Positions 21,049 through 32,947 of a DNA stretch of 64,000 nucleotides are shown in pieces. Within the stretch, counting starts at the first letter, position 1. Every line of letters begins with the position of its first letter. The stretch comes from Bryopsis sp. KO-2023. Taxonomy: Eukaryota > Chlorophyta > Ulvophyceae > Bryopsidales > Bryopsidaceae. Under the pieces are notes generated by a model. The model was not told the origin of the DNA and did no database searches. It saw only the letters and a list, made by a program, of their open reading frames with translations. The stretch is from NCBI GenBank assembly GCA_030272585.1, contig BSYQ01000002.1, positions 6,696,001 to 6,760,000 on the forward strand, read 5' to 3'. A program made the translations under genes and the position numbers.

Positions 21049-21798
21049 GTGAACCTTCTAACATGAAGAAAGCAGCTCTGAAACTCACGTGCACCAAAAT
21101 CAAGGCTTAACGCCACCCTGACGGATCGGAATGTTGATCGAGTCATCTGAAGAAGCAACTCATTTAAGAACAAGACTGGTGATTGGTTCTTCCCTCTTTC
21201 CTTGTGGCATTTGTCTTTCCAACGTTTTTTCTGATGCAAACCCTTCAGTCAAAGGGAAATGAAGCATACTCAGCCTATTCCAAACAAGCCCACTTCGACA
21301 AAAAGTGTATTCTGCACCTGAGCTAGATTTCTGGGACAACGGAGGGAGAGATTGGCAACGGTCCTCGTCGATGTCACTACTGATGCTGTGCGTTTGTGTT
21401 ATCGTTGTCAAGCGGGGGGCGAGAAAAATGATGCTAAGGATGGGGTCCTCTGTGAAAAAAAAAATCACAATGGGCGCAAAAAAAGCAGCCGCGGTAGCAG
21501 GAAAACAACGAAAGAATCGCTCTGTCGTGATCTGGCGGTTCCTCATAAGAACATAAACCGGCAATAAAAATCTTTGTACCGAACGCAATAGAAAGCGGTA
21601 TATTTACCTTAAGATAAGTGATGTTCCTTGTCGATTTTCCCGGCCAAGGTGGTGGGCTCCACCAGCCTGCAGGCCAGAGGGGGTTCTCAGACAGCCACCC
21701 AACATTGGACACGCCCACCATCATGTCAGAGAGTGTGCGTTGTAGGAGGAGAAAATGCTTTGAAGAGAAGCTTCCCTCTTATGAGAGTCTTTAGTCTT
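21049..21798. other. Upstream of F-box gene 2; no gene recognised
   Basis: Overlapping short frames on both strands without recognisable domains. Would contain the promoter of gene 2; no TATA box is evident. Confidence 0.4.
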
Positions 21799-21856
21799 GA
21801 GAGTCTTGATTTTCCTGTAGTCATTGATCAATGACTACAGGCAAATCAAGACTCTC
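21799..21856. repeat. 58-bp near-perfect palindrome
   Basis: Arms of 29 bases (21799-21827, 21828-21856) with one mismatch and no loop, centred on CATTGATCAATG. Just before it, 21782-21800 carries partial copies of the arm (GAGAGTCTT, AGTCTTGAGAGTCTTGA). Confidence 0.9.
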
Positions 21857-22157
21857 CTCGAAAAAGAGCCACACTCTGAAAACCTCAGGTGTACAAACAA
21901 ACAAACAGAATTAAATGCATATGTAATTAACTACATGTTGCTTCAGGTGCAACATAGGGCGCACGCACATAGATTTGCACATTTTTAGTTTAAAAACGTA
22001 GACGACCTGTTTTGAAGACTTGAATGGGTTTTTTTAGAGGGGCGGACCGTTGGGTGCATCCAAAACCAGCTTTTCCAAGCCGGTCGGAAAAGTAGATGGG
22101 TGGTGATTGGTAGACTTCTGGTTGGATCTGCACCCCCAGTCTGACTGATCTTGAGGA

Positions 22158-22640
22158 ATGGGCCGATGGGCTGGCAGTGGGGTTTTTCGCTTTTGTTGGG
22201 AAACCAAGTGGGTTGGTGCAACTTCTAACAGAACCATGAACATCCAGGATCCAAAAAAACACGCACATACCCCGAAAACAACAGCAGTTTTTTTCCCCAA
22301 CACGCATGAAAATCCCCCCCCAAAAAGTAAAAGTAGAATCGAAAACAAAAACAAAACCCCGCCGGCGGTTTCAGCACCGGCGGCTACGATCTCCCTGGCG
22401 CATTTGATCATCCCTGTCAGTTCGAGAGTGAAGGTTCGAACCCGGGACCTGGTGTCCAGGGATCCTCTAGCAGATCCCCTTGACCAGCGGGCGAACGATG
22501 ATATGCAGCGATGTCGCACTCAAGTACCCCCCACCAAGGATGATTCACCCAACCGCCAGAAACTCGAGCGGTGCGCGCGTCGAGGGGCTCTCCGACGTAG
22601 ACAAATATGTCACGAACTCTTGCTTCGTTGGTATGGCCGT
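22158..22640. repeat. Dispersed repeat with B box, inverted copy at 58.6-59.07 kb
   Basis: About 450 bp match 58640-59075 in reverse orientation. Shared landmarks are GGGAAACCAAGTGGG, a GCCGGCGG-rich hairpin (CGCCGGCGGTTTCAGCACCGGCGG), AAGGTTCGAACCC and GGGATCCTCTAGCAGATCCCC. The TTCGAACC motif resembles a Pol III B box but no full tRNA fold is possible, so this may be a tRNA-derived SINE-like element. 22641-23313 holds nothing else recognised. Confidence 0.65.
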
Positions 22641-23313
22641 GATGGCGGCCAGTCTGCTGATGTTCAATGCTTAGGCAGACAGAGATCATCCCCCAGAAAA
22701 GAAAAGGCGGTTTGCTTTGGGGAAGCTTGGAATGCCGAATTTGACTTGCTCACGCAATTTGCTTTGATTTTTATCGCGCTCGTCGACGCATTCGTTGAAA
22801 TGAGGCGTTTCCGGACACAGAAAGAATGAAGAAGGGTTGATCGTGGTGTGGTTCACAAATCAACTTTCCTGTTCAGTTCCCTTTTTTTCTTTTCTCTTGG
22901 ATTTTAGCTTCTCATTTTTTTCTGTAGAGGTAAACTCACACCCATGAACGTATAAAGAGGGCGGCGTTCGTTTTCGCTCTTTCCTGCATATAGATTTCTT
23001 TTTTTTTCCCATTTGGGAGGGGACACAGGAAAAAACAAAACGTGCGCATGGGGAGGGAGGGAGATACACCAGTTAGGAACATATAGGCTTCTGCTGGGAA
23101 CGGTTTTTTTCTATTTTCACATTGCTTTCGCACATTCCTAACATGGGGTGTTTTTTCATGGTTTCTTGTACTAAACTTTGTAGATGTTGCGACAGACACC
23201 TCTGAAGCAACGATGTTATCATTTATTTATTTACTATGGGAACAACAATCATCCCCAGTGTCTCAATAAAACAAGACAACGAATGAACAGCCCAGTTCGT
23301 CATTCATTCTTTC

Positions 23314-23548
23314 TTAAACAGTTCCAGTACCCTCTCGTGTAAAGACTCTTGGAGAACTTCCGAACGAGTTGCGTACTTGTTGCAGGAATGCGACTCTGGT
23401 ATGTGTTGCAATATTTTTGGTTGGTACACGTTCTGGATCGCTGTAGGACTTCAAAGCATCGCCACCATCCGATTCCAAATCGAGGGGAAAAAGATCTCTA
23501 CAACTCTTGGCCACCCAAACTCCATCTTTGCGCAGCGGAATGGCATTC
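23314..23548 (-). CDS. Hypothetical terminal exon
   Basis: Minus-strand frame starting after a strong 3' splice site (TTTTTTTTAG at 23549) and reading NAIPLRKDGVWVAKSCRDLF..., then VAFLQQVRNSFGSSP to a stop at 23314. A decayed relative lies near 2.55 kb. No upstream exon could be placed and no family is recognised, so this may be a gene remnant. Confidence 0.35.
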
Positions 23549-23589
23549 CTAAAAAAAAGAACAGAGATAACTAGAAGGAATCTTTCAAA

Positions 23590-23990
23590 ATAAAAAGGAG
23601 CCCAAATGTATCAGAGTCGCTGGAATTTTTTTGTGTCTGATGCAGTCACTTGGTTTTAAATAAAACACCCACATGGACAGTGGTGTTTTTCTTGAGTACC
23701 CGCACATGTGTAACTCTTTTCTTGTCTTTACTACCCATGAAGGTTGAGACATCCACAATCCTGACCCCCCCTCTCCCCCTCCTGATTTCGACAAAAAAAT
23801 GACCAAAAAAAAGCTGTGGTGGTCAAATTTGTAGACCCAGAAAACTCAAGAGTATTAAGATGGATGAACCACCATACACCTCCCACCAGCCCAAATAAAA
23901 CTAGAGAAAAACTAGAGAAAAAGGAAGTTGTGAAGATGACCTGCTGGGCCCAGGGTTGAAATGCTGATGGCTGCACCCCACTTCACAAGA
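23590..23990 (-). repeat. Inverted, decayed piece of the repeat unit's left part
   Basis: Reverse complement resembles 7090-7440 / 26850-27110 (CACATGTGTAACTC, ACCCACATGGACA, ACTACCCATG landmarks). No gene. Confidence 0.55.
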
Positions 23991-24387
23991 AAGGGTTGGA
24001 AAAAACCTTTTCTAAAGCGTTGTTATCCTCCTTGGCTGTATGTCTTTTTAAAACATGAGGGCACTCAATATATAGCTTGTGAGGCTGACAATTGATTCTT
24101 TTTCTTTGTCCTTGAAGAAAAAACAGCTTTCTCGGTACCTCCCTTTCTTTTTTTTGTTGCTTTCTTTTTCGCACTCTCATGTTCAACGCCGCCACTGCCC
24201 TTGGGTGGACCTCAGCAATGCATCAAAACTAGTTGAGTCAAGTACAAATTTTTCCGACATTTCAAAATGATAACCTTAAGACAAAATTAAATTCTTAATC
24301 AAGACAAGAACGAAGCCACCCCATCAAAAGCCAACAGTCCCTGAAGGGAAAAGAGAGTGACTAATCAGAACCGATTCACGCAGCCAC
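23991..24387. other. Nothing recognised
   Basis: No gene, tRNA or clear repeat seen. Confidence 0.4.
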
Positions 24388-24775
24388 TCACTCACAAGAG
24401 GAGAAAAGAGTGAGCTTCTCATCACGTGAGCTCACGCGTCGGCAAGGAAAGAAACGGAGGTAAATGGGTCTCATCAATCGGACAGAAACCTCCCAATCAA
24501 GAGTTTCTGTCAATTCTCCGCCAGTCGCACCGCGCGTCATATATATTCACGCAAGCGATTTTACTTCCACAACTTCCACACAAGTTGACAAGTGCTACGT
24601 TTCGTTTTGTTTCGTCTCGTTTCGTTTTGGTTTTGGTTTCCCGTTGGAACTGTTTTATTATGTTGGGATCAACGTTCGGAGACAAATGTCCGTGACTGGA
24701 TCCTTTCCAGTCGCAAAAATATAAGAAACCTTTCGTTCGTGAAACAAATACGGCTTTGTTGCGATCACAAGTTTG
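24388..24775 (+). repeat. Promoter-like repeated module, copy 2
   Basis: Second copy of the 2843-3250 module (CACGTGAGCTCACG, TATATAT near 24540, ATG at about 24686). Its short coding start is interrupted by a stop (after FPVAKI), and it runs directly into the 71-bp minisatellite. Confidence 0.6.
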
Positions 24776-24825
24776 GGCTGTTTGGGCTGGTTGGGCCGGT
24801 TGTGTGCTGGTTGGGTTGGTTGTCT

Positions 24826-25572
24826 TGAGGTGTTGAGGTTGAGGTGTTTCAGGGTGGTGATAATTTTGGGGCTTGGTGTTTTTTTACTGGTTGTCTAGTG
24901 GTGCTGAGGTTGAGGTGTTTCAGGGTGGTGATAATTTTGGGGCTTGGTGTTTTTTTGCTGGTTGTCTAGTGGTGCTGAGATTGAGGTGGTTCAGGGTGGT
25001 GATGATTTTGGGGCTTGGTGTTTTTTTACTGGTTGTCTAGTGGTGCTGAGATTGAGGTGGTTCAGGGTGGTGATGATTTTGGGGCTTGGTGTTTTTTTAC
25101 TGGTTGTCTAGTGGTGCTGAGATTGAGGTGGTTCAGGGTGGTGATGATTTTGGGGCTTGGTGTTTTTTTACTGGTTGTCTAGTGGTGCTGAGATTGAGGT
25201 GGTTCAGGGTGGTGATGATTTTGGGGCTTGGTGTTTTTTTGCTGGTTGTCTAGTGGTGCTGAGGTTGAGGAGTTTCAGGGTGGTGATGATTTTGGGGCTT
25301 GGTGTTTTTACTGAATGTCTAGAGGTGCTGAGGTTGAGGTGGTTCAGGGTGGTGATGATTTTGGGCTTGGTTTTTTTTTACAGGGTGGCTAGAGGTGCTG
25401 AGGTTGAGGTGGTTCAGGGTGGTGATGATTTTGGGCTTGTTTTTTTTTTACAGGGTGGCTAGAGGTGCTGAGGTTGAGGTGGTTCAGGGTGGTGATGATT
25501 TTGGGCTTGGTTTTTTTTTACAGGGTGGCTAGAGGTGCTGAGGTTGAGGTGGTTCAGGGTGGTGATGATTTC
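24826..25572 (+). repeat. 71-bp minisatellite, about 10 units
   Basis: GGTGCTGAG recurs at 24900, 24971, 25042, 25113, 25184, 25255, 25324, 25394, 25464 and 25534, so the period is 71 bp in the first units and 69-70 bp in the last. The plus strand is almost devoid of C and rich in GGTGGTG and poly-T. As 71 is not a multiple of three, the long frames through it are not coding. Confidence 0.9.
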
Positions 25573-25840
25573 GTTTTTCACTCTATTCTGCCAACCAATA
25601 TTTTTTCCTCCCACTTTCCAGAAATTCGCTTTTTTTTGTTTACAGCTCTCCAACTTATTCCACACAGTTTTTGATACATTTGGTTTTTCTCTATGGGGTG
25701 AATCCTCCATATTTCTTACTCACAGGTCTTTATATTGGACCAATACAGTCCCCCCCTTGTGTTCTCACATTTTTTTCTTTTCTCAGACTGACCCATTAGT
25801 CTCTCACTCTTTTTCCCTCCCTCAAACTTTGAAGTAAAAA
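25573..25840. repeat. Repeat shared with 44.36-44.66 kb
   Basis: Shares ACCCATTAGTCTCTCACTCTTTTTCCCTCCC and neighbouring motifs with copy C's left edge, marking the left limit of the B/C homology. The motif also recurs, inverted, near 50470-50510. Confidence 0.6.
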
Positions 25841-26689
25841 ATCAGCTGAAATCTTAAAGTGACAGAAACACTACAGTACTTTTGATCTGAAATTGCCTAT
25901 CATCCACCAAAACCCGAAATCCACTCTCGAAAAGGCCTCTTAAGCTCACCCCACCATGCTTCCAGAAAACACAAACTAAAAATTGGACCCAACACAACCC
26001 AGCCAACACATTTCTGATGACACAGATTTACTTCCCTCCCCAGCACACACACACAACCACAAAACCACACCTCTAACTTCCCTATGTATCGAAGTGTCAA
26101 GGCAAACCACAATGCTGACCCTCACCATCATGAGAATCTTTACTAAGAACACCAGAATATTCCCAAAAATATACAGACCAAACCCCAAAAATGCAAGAAC
26201 GTTTTGGAGAGTTCTGTTAGAAATGAACTCACTCAAGAAAAGTCTGTTCGCCACATAAAGAGATTAAAAAAAAAAATAAAGAACCCACTGATATGGGAAG
26301 AACTGTTCTATTTTATTTGAGTAAAATACACCCTTTTTTCTGACAAGGATAAAGTAATTTAGCTTGTTTTTATAATCTATGGCTTCCTTGTCTATTTCAG
26401 ACCTCATCTATTCTTGTTTCAAAGAGAACACCTCCATCCTCGAGAATATCTTCCCCTGGGTCAGGTCATTCCATGATATTTGTTTTGGAATCATAATTTA
26501 GTGGATAAATTTCCCGCTCGAAAAACATAGTCCCCTGCTGAACCAAAGTGAACATACCTGAACGAGAGAAAGCCACATGATGTATTTTTTTTCTATTTTA
26601 GTTGGTCTATGTTAAACAGACTCCAAAAAATCGGGCCAGCAAACCACAAGTTTTTTTTTTTTTAAATCAAGTTTGCTGCTACTGGCCCC
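25841..26689. other. Extra 0.85 kb in copy B; part repeated inverted at 50.25-50.5 kb
   Basis: Copy C joins the flanking repeats with only ~45 bp at this point. 25870-26060 resembles the reverse complement of 50180-50400 (GCCTATCATCCACC landmark). No gene recognised. Confidence 0.5.
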
Positions 26690-28450
26690 AATTTTTGATC
26701 CCCTGCTGATATCTTTTCAACCTTTATCTAAGAAAGGGGAAGCAGCTGTTGACATTTTAACCCTATGCCCAGCAGGAGGATTTTTCTTGACTCAAGAAAA
26801 ATGCAGGAACATGAAGTCGGACTTCATGTTCCTGCAGTTTCATTTGGCTTGGCAGGTGCATGGTGGTTCATTTTTTATCAACATTCTCGGGTTTTCTGGA
26901 GTCTAACAACTCAACCATCGCCGCTTCCTTCCTTCCTTTTTTTTTTTTCTTTTTTCTTTTTCCTTGACAAGGGTGGAGAGATAGGTCAGCAGAATCAGGA
27001 TTATGGATGTCTCAACCTACAGGGGGAAAAAAGAAAACGGTCACACGTGTGGACGAATTAAAAAAAACATCACTGTCCATGTGTGTGTTTTAATTGAAAT
27101 CAATGGACTGCATTACGCACAAAACACTCCATGGACTCTGGTGCATTTGGCTTATCTTTTCGTTTTAGAGGTTCCATTTAGTCATCCCTGTTTTGTTTCA
27201 GGGGCCAACCAGAACATGCAAAACTGAAATCCCTTGCAAGGATAAGTCATCCAGAAAACTGGGTTTCAAATGAAAAAAAAAGGCACCTCCACAAGAAATC
27301 CCTCCATGTTTCTTTCCCACAATAAAAACAAATGTCTTTTTTTCATTTTTCTGGAATTAATTTCTCCATCACCTTGTTTTGAAAAAAGGCATCCACATTC
27401 GCTAAAAATCGATCCGATGTGACGACCCCTGTCCACAGCCCAATGCAGAATCGTAATCAATTTTGAGTGAAAAAGAGTGTTTTAAAAAAATTCTAATGCA
27501 GGACCAGTTGTTTATATTTTGTGGGTCAGTGACCCACCCAAAAAAAAGAGTCATTGGCAATACTTATCCCCATTTTTTTTGTCCCTATTCTCCCCCAACT
27601 CAAAGGAATCCCTCCCTTTGAAGGGCTGGATAATCCACTGCCACTCTTTTTTTATTTCTTCTCTCTTGTTTTCTTTTTTTTTCTTCAACAGATGGGTGGA
27701 TGAAAACTAACCTGATCTAAAAAGCCCTCCGGTTATTCCTGCAGTCCTTTTGATACGGGGCTCCTGTTGCTTCTCGTTGGATTGGAGAGTCCAGTTGATT
27801 TCTTCTTTTCGTTTGTCCGCAGTTCACCCCCCTTGTCAATAATCAGAAAACCACCTCCAGGTTTCCGGCATCTGAGTTTTTAGCATTTTCAAAACGAAAT
27901 TCAAATCCACCCCCACTAGATCGACATTCATTGTAAATACACATGCACATTTGATGATTCAGACAATAGATGAGAAGAAACCTGAAATGTTGGATTTAAA
28001 AATTGATTTTCTACAATGCTTGATTTCTTGGGAAGTAGGATTTATGATGGGACGATTGGTCAGGTCAATCCAGGCCACACCAATTTTTTTCCATTGACAG
28101 AAGTTTTTCTTTTTGCTTTATTCATGAAAGAAAGCAGAAAACCGACCCCCAGGTCTATCATATTTTTGACCGGCTGGCAAGCTTCACCACGAGCGGCTTG
28201 AGGGGGCGCTGCTCTGTCAGACTGTGTCTTCATGAAACAGTCGCACTCTAAATCCAGCAACCAGGGCGTCGTCCCAATCGCCTCTCAATGGAGTGGCCGA
28301 ATGCAATACCGACGTCCTGTCAGTAGAAAAAAATGTGGGGCTGAAGTCGGAACCCCCCAATGCGCATTCGAAAAAAAATAAGCCGACACCAGGCCGATGT
28401 ACCTTTGTTTTTTCTCGACCACATTCGGCCCACTCCAAGGAAAGTCTCAA
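26690..28450. repeat. Repeat unit B, left part
   Basis: Homologue of 6925-8233 plus 12384-12925 (A) and 44706-46465 (C). It has no TIR insertion at about 27913 (AATCCACCCCCACTAG) and so preserves the empty site. Confidence 0.8.
26791..26836. repeat. Two abutting palindromes, specific to copy B
   Basis: TTTTTCTTGACTCAAGAAAAA (10-base arms, single central base) is followed by a perfect 35-base palindrome at 26802-26836 (17-base arms, centre G). Copies A and C lack the second arms here. Confidence 0.85.
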
Positions 28451-28626
28451 AACCAGGGGGTCAATTGAAAGGAAAGAAAATTTGCACAGTCACTCTTCCA
28501 CCCACTGCAGAGAAATTTGATCCCGACCCTCTGTCGACTTGTCGGATCATCAACGTCGATCAATCCGACAGCACCAAGTCTACCAGAAAAAACACGCGTT
28601 CCATCCGCTGCACCTTCGTGTGCTGA
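28265..28626 (+). pseudogene. Broken copy of the 120-aa frame (unit B)
   Basis: Equivalent of 12739-13101 and 46280-46642. The start ATG is AGG here and small indels in A runs (near 28328 and 28370) shift the frame, so it cannot encode the same protein. Confidence 0.6.
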
Positions 28627-28629
28627 AAG

Positions 28630-29910
28630 GGGTCGCGCTCGAGGCCTCCATTTCAAAATCAACCCCCTGACACATTCTTTTCCTTTGGGTGCTCGGAATA
28701 TTTCGAGCTCAGGCGAATTTGGGCCACACCTTTGGCAGTTTCCGCGTCTTGGCCAAGGCCGACTCCCGTGCGTCCAGGGCGTGCGCACCGCTGTATGTAC
28801 ATACCAAAAAAAAAGGATGAGTTTCTAAGTCACATCATGAGGGAAAAAAACGCGCTCGACGACAACTTAAATGTACAGGAGAGAGAAATTAAAAATCAAC
28901 TAACCCGGCACTAATCGGGTCAAAACATATTTTCGATCATGACGTTGATCCGCCAGAGTGGGTGGCCCCCACTCTGGCACGACACTTGGCACCCATGATG
29001 GCAACGATGGTGCAACCAAGGTCGTCCCCCGGTTGATCCCGGGGGGTCTCGTCAACCGATCAGGATTCGCCCACCATGGGAATTTCGGCATTTCGATCGT
29101 CGATGGGGTAGCTAACTACCTCATTGACATCGCTAATGCCGCATAATTTTTACTTCTTTTTTCTCCGTGCCACTCGCACACAAATCGACCAACTCATACG
29201 AAAAATTTAAACTCTTGAACCCCTAAATACACCGAGTGACACTCAAGAATACGTGGAAAACATTCATATCATCACAACACTCTCCAAAAAGAGCTTTCAG
29301 AATAATCAAAGGCTGTACTTAGACCTCAACTCTTCACCCAACATGTGGAACACCACACAGAAGCTAAAATGTATCAGCTTGCCTCGAGTTTCCAGACTTC
29401 GCTTGAAACCTTTCTATGCGCTTCCAGTGAGATAATAGAGCGGTATCGCGACCAGCGCTCCCTGGTTGCACACATGGCAGGTTTGCAAAAAAAACAAAGC
29501 GGCATTCTCAGGGTCGTGTCTTACGATCGTCCAAATCTAGGTTCTTTGCCGAAAAGTATTTGCAGAGGTCAGGAGACAGAGCTTTGTTACAGTAGCGACA
29601 TGATAACTCCCTGATAGTACAACGATCAAGTCACTGGGGTTCTGGATATCAGTATTTTAGTTACAGCACGAGTACTTGGTCGACTTTGATGCCCTCTTTG
29701 ACACGCGTTTTGGAATGTTGTGGTTACGTCGTTTCGCTGACGCTTTTCGGTGCTGTGGGAAGAGCGACGTCGACGCCCCGGTGCAGATCGAGAAGATTCA
29801 AGCAGAGGAAGAGTTCGAGCTGGTGGTAGGACTCCTCTGGTTCAGGTGTATTCTGGTGCTGGAGAGGGAATGGGAGAAAGAATTGCCTTAACAAGTCGAT
29901 TTCGTGCGAA
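28630..29910 (+). repeat. Ultra-conserved tract, copy B
   Basis: Same content and near-identical sequence to 13105-14385 and 46646-47925, offset from A by exactly 15525 bases. Confidence 0.8.
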
Positions 29911-30245
29911 CTTATCTGTTACAGATAGCGGACGAAGACGTGCCTTTTTCTGACGAGTCAGTGGAGCCAGAGTGCTTTGAGGGCGTCTTCAACTTCCTGC
30001 TACACGAGCAGCTTAGGTAAGAAATTGAAGTTTTTGGTGAATGTGGTGGGAGTTTCTTCACCTTACACTGTCATTCACTGAGGGGGCTGATACGTGTGGG
30101 CTATTTCAGCGTGAGCTTCGAACCAACGGCGCATTTTGAGTTCCAAGAAAGAGATGCTAGTGAAGTGCCCGAACAGCTGCTACACGAAGGCTACGTGTGT
30201 GATGTTGGGCTGCGACAGAAACGTCGCAAACTTTGCAAAGTTTGA
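29715..30245 (+). CDS. Three-exon predicted frame of repeat unit B
   Basis: Near-identical to 14190-14720: exons to 29825, 29925-30016 and 30110-30245 with the same phases. Unknown family. Confidence 0.4.
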
Positions 30246-32245
30246 TAGGGTCGCGTTTTCCCCATACAAAATGACAACGCGAGTACCGAAGCCAATGGGT
30301 GCAAAAGCGCGACGCACGAAATTGTCAAGATTTGGCATACACGTTGCCCCCGTCTTCAGCAGAAACCTGGTAGGCTTGATACATCGTATTCGGGCGATAG
30401 AAGATTTTGATGGTGTGGGACACGCCATTGTCAGCGAAGAAGCCCAAAGTGTAAGTCTCCACACCACGATTGAAGCGATAGTCTTTACCAGGTTTTCTGT
30501 ACCTTGTCTTTTATCGAAACCTCGAAGTTTACTGGAGAAACGCAAAAGCGAAGTCTGCGCAGGGACTACGGTTAGAGGTCCTCCCTGTGTGTGTGTTGCG
30601 CCAAAGGGTCGTCAGAAGTGCATCAATATCGAATTAAATGCCATCAGTGTCAGCTCGAAGGCAGGATTAACTACCGTCGTTTGTGATGTTTTCGCGCAGC
30701 CGTGGGCTCAACGTCAACCTGAATACTTCCCTTTTGAAATTCTAGAAGGGGAAATCATAAAGAAGAATCATGTGGGGGCTTACGAAGTAGATTCAAATGT
30801 TTACAAGGCAAAAGGCGCAAGAAAGAGCAGGTGCAAATGGAGATCCGCACATGCAATGATGCTTCGGCCTTTGATCCGCCAGGATAATGCGATGGAAGCC
30901 TTCAGTGAACAAGCACTGAGGGACGAGTGCAAAAAAGGCACTGGATTGAGAGACGGGGGTGCGATAATCAGGAAATCTGGGACTGCGTTCCAAAGCTCCG
31001 AATTTGGTGGGAGGCACAAGATGCATTTGTGTTCCGAAGCGAGCGAATCGACTTTACACCTACCCTGGCGAATCATACCGAAATGCATAACCGGAACGGA
31101 GCTAAGTATAGGTATACTAAAAGAGGCGGCTCCTCACAAAAGGAGAAAATCGATTTTGCTGGAAGAACAGAGATCCACCGAAAATGGGAACATCCACAAA
31201 GTCACACATTGTGAAGATTGATGGAGAGTATGCCTTGGCCTGGGAGAGATGCTCGATATTTCACTCGAAGCTCTGCTTGTAGGAAGATCGCCGCTCACTG
31301 TACACACGTCGTTCAGCGGGAAAAATCCAAATGAGCGTGTGAAGGACGCACTGGAACTTGGCGATATCACCCTTTTCTCTTTCATGCATGAAATTACTGG
31401 CCGACTCATGGTATCCACGGAGCCCGAGAATTGGAAACTCGCAGGGCCAGGTCGTTTAGGGATAGTGCTTTTCGCCGAGGCGCCATTCCAGAGACCACTT
31501 CTCATCGTTCGAAAGGAGGACAATGATGACTGCGTCCAACAGGGCGTTGGGAGGCTCATAACTTTGGATTTTTTTATCCTGCCAGGAGCTGCAACAACCT
31601 GGCGAACCTCAAACGGGTTGATCGACGACTGGGGTTGCATTGATTCCAAGCCTCCAGGGGACACAAACGGGAACTACTACCTCATCAGAAATCAAGTCGG
31701 CGGTTTCGGAGCTGGAAGACAGAGGAGAGTCTATGGCCATTGTTGAGGATGGCGAACAGATCCTAGAGAAAGCCGTCGTGGCGTTGTGGGAGAAATTCAG
31801 TGGCGTCCCCATGTTCGTGAAGCGGGTCACTCTGTGCTTGCCGGGCGAAGGACTTCTATGGGCCACATCCACTGATTCAACGAAAGAGTATGGGCTGCTA
31901 GACTTGGCACACGGCGGAGTTTCTTTTCGCCACGTGATTATGGACAGAATCGTTAGGTTGCGAACCACTCATTTGACGCCTGGAATGGCGGCTGTTGGGA
32001 GGACAAATATCGCAGCTGATATTTTCCGCGACAGGTATCCTTCGGCAAAACCCCGTGAGGCTTTGGAGGATGATCCCGTCAAATTAGAACAGAACCTGTT
32101 TGGGCAAAGAGAAAAAAGGGGGAATTCCTGGCAATCCGCCGCATTGGTCGCTACGGACGTCGTTTATGTTCTGACTCTTCCCGCCTCTCGACAGCACCAG
32201 GTGCGCAGAGTCGTAACGCTTTTTCCAGTCGCAATGCTTTTGTAG
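30136..32245 (+). pseudogene. Long frame of repeat unit B, broken differently from A
   Basis: Near-identical to 14611-16720 as far as about 31660, then ~95 percent. It lacks the extra A that shifts copy A but has its own lesions: a TGA at 31219-31221 where A reads GGA, and one extra G near 31670 (AACGGGAAC versus AACGGAAC). Downstream, VRLRTTHLTPGMAAVGRTN is kept as in A. Confidence 0.5.
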
Positions 32246-32947
32246 TGAACTGTATCACAAAATCGCTTGGAAGAACTTTCAACCACCCCGGATACATTTG
32301 TCGAAAAGTTTCTGGACAACGTATTCCGAAAGAAAGACAACTGTTCGATTACAAGACGTCTTGCCTTGTGCAGCAGCTGCATGCAAAGTTGGGGAAATAT
32401 TTGACAGGCGACAGAATGGAAGCTCATACCACAGCGACGGCATTGCAATTTGTGAGTCAACACAAAATCGTTAGATTGCGTTGGGGTGTAGTTGCGCTGC
32501 GATGGTGCGTAAGGGAGGTGGGAAAAATATGGACTCTGGCTAGAGCTAAGCATCCTGACCGGAAGGCTGTGGCCCTGACGAGCATTTTTCCGAAGTGAGG
32601 TTCAAGCTTTTGAAAGAAACCAAGTGATGCAAACAGAGACACGCCCGGATGTTATTTGTCAACGTTCTTCTGGGTCATCGTTAAAAACACAAAGAAAAAG
32701 TCTAACGTTTGACTAAAAAACGAGTTGAATAGCTAAGCCGAAGGCGGAGGCGAAGGCTTTCTCAGTACATGAACGTGGATATGTCTGGTGACTTACATTA
32801 ATTGGTCACGTAAAAGCACAATAGCCTCTCGGTGTAGCACTCTACAAGAAAATTTTCTATCTGACGATTACATAGACAGGGGGGAATCGCGAAAGTCAGG
32901 AATCCCTGAACGCTTACCAAAAGTTCTGTTGCGTTTGTAGCTTTCAG

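Noticed and set aside
25157..25462. 101-codon frame within the minisatellite
   Set aside because: Period is not a multiple of three, so the frame changes with every unit.
24826..25572. CRISPR-like regular repeats
   Set aside because: The whole 71-bp unit is repeated with no unique spacers, and the DNA is eukaryotic; it is a minisatellite.
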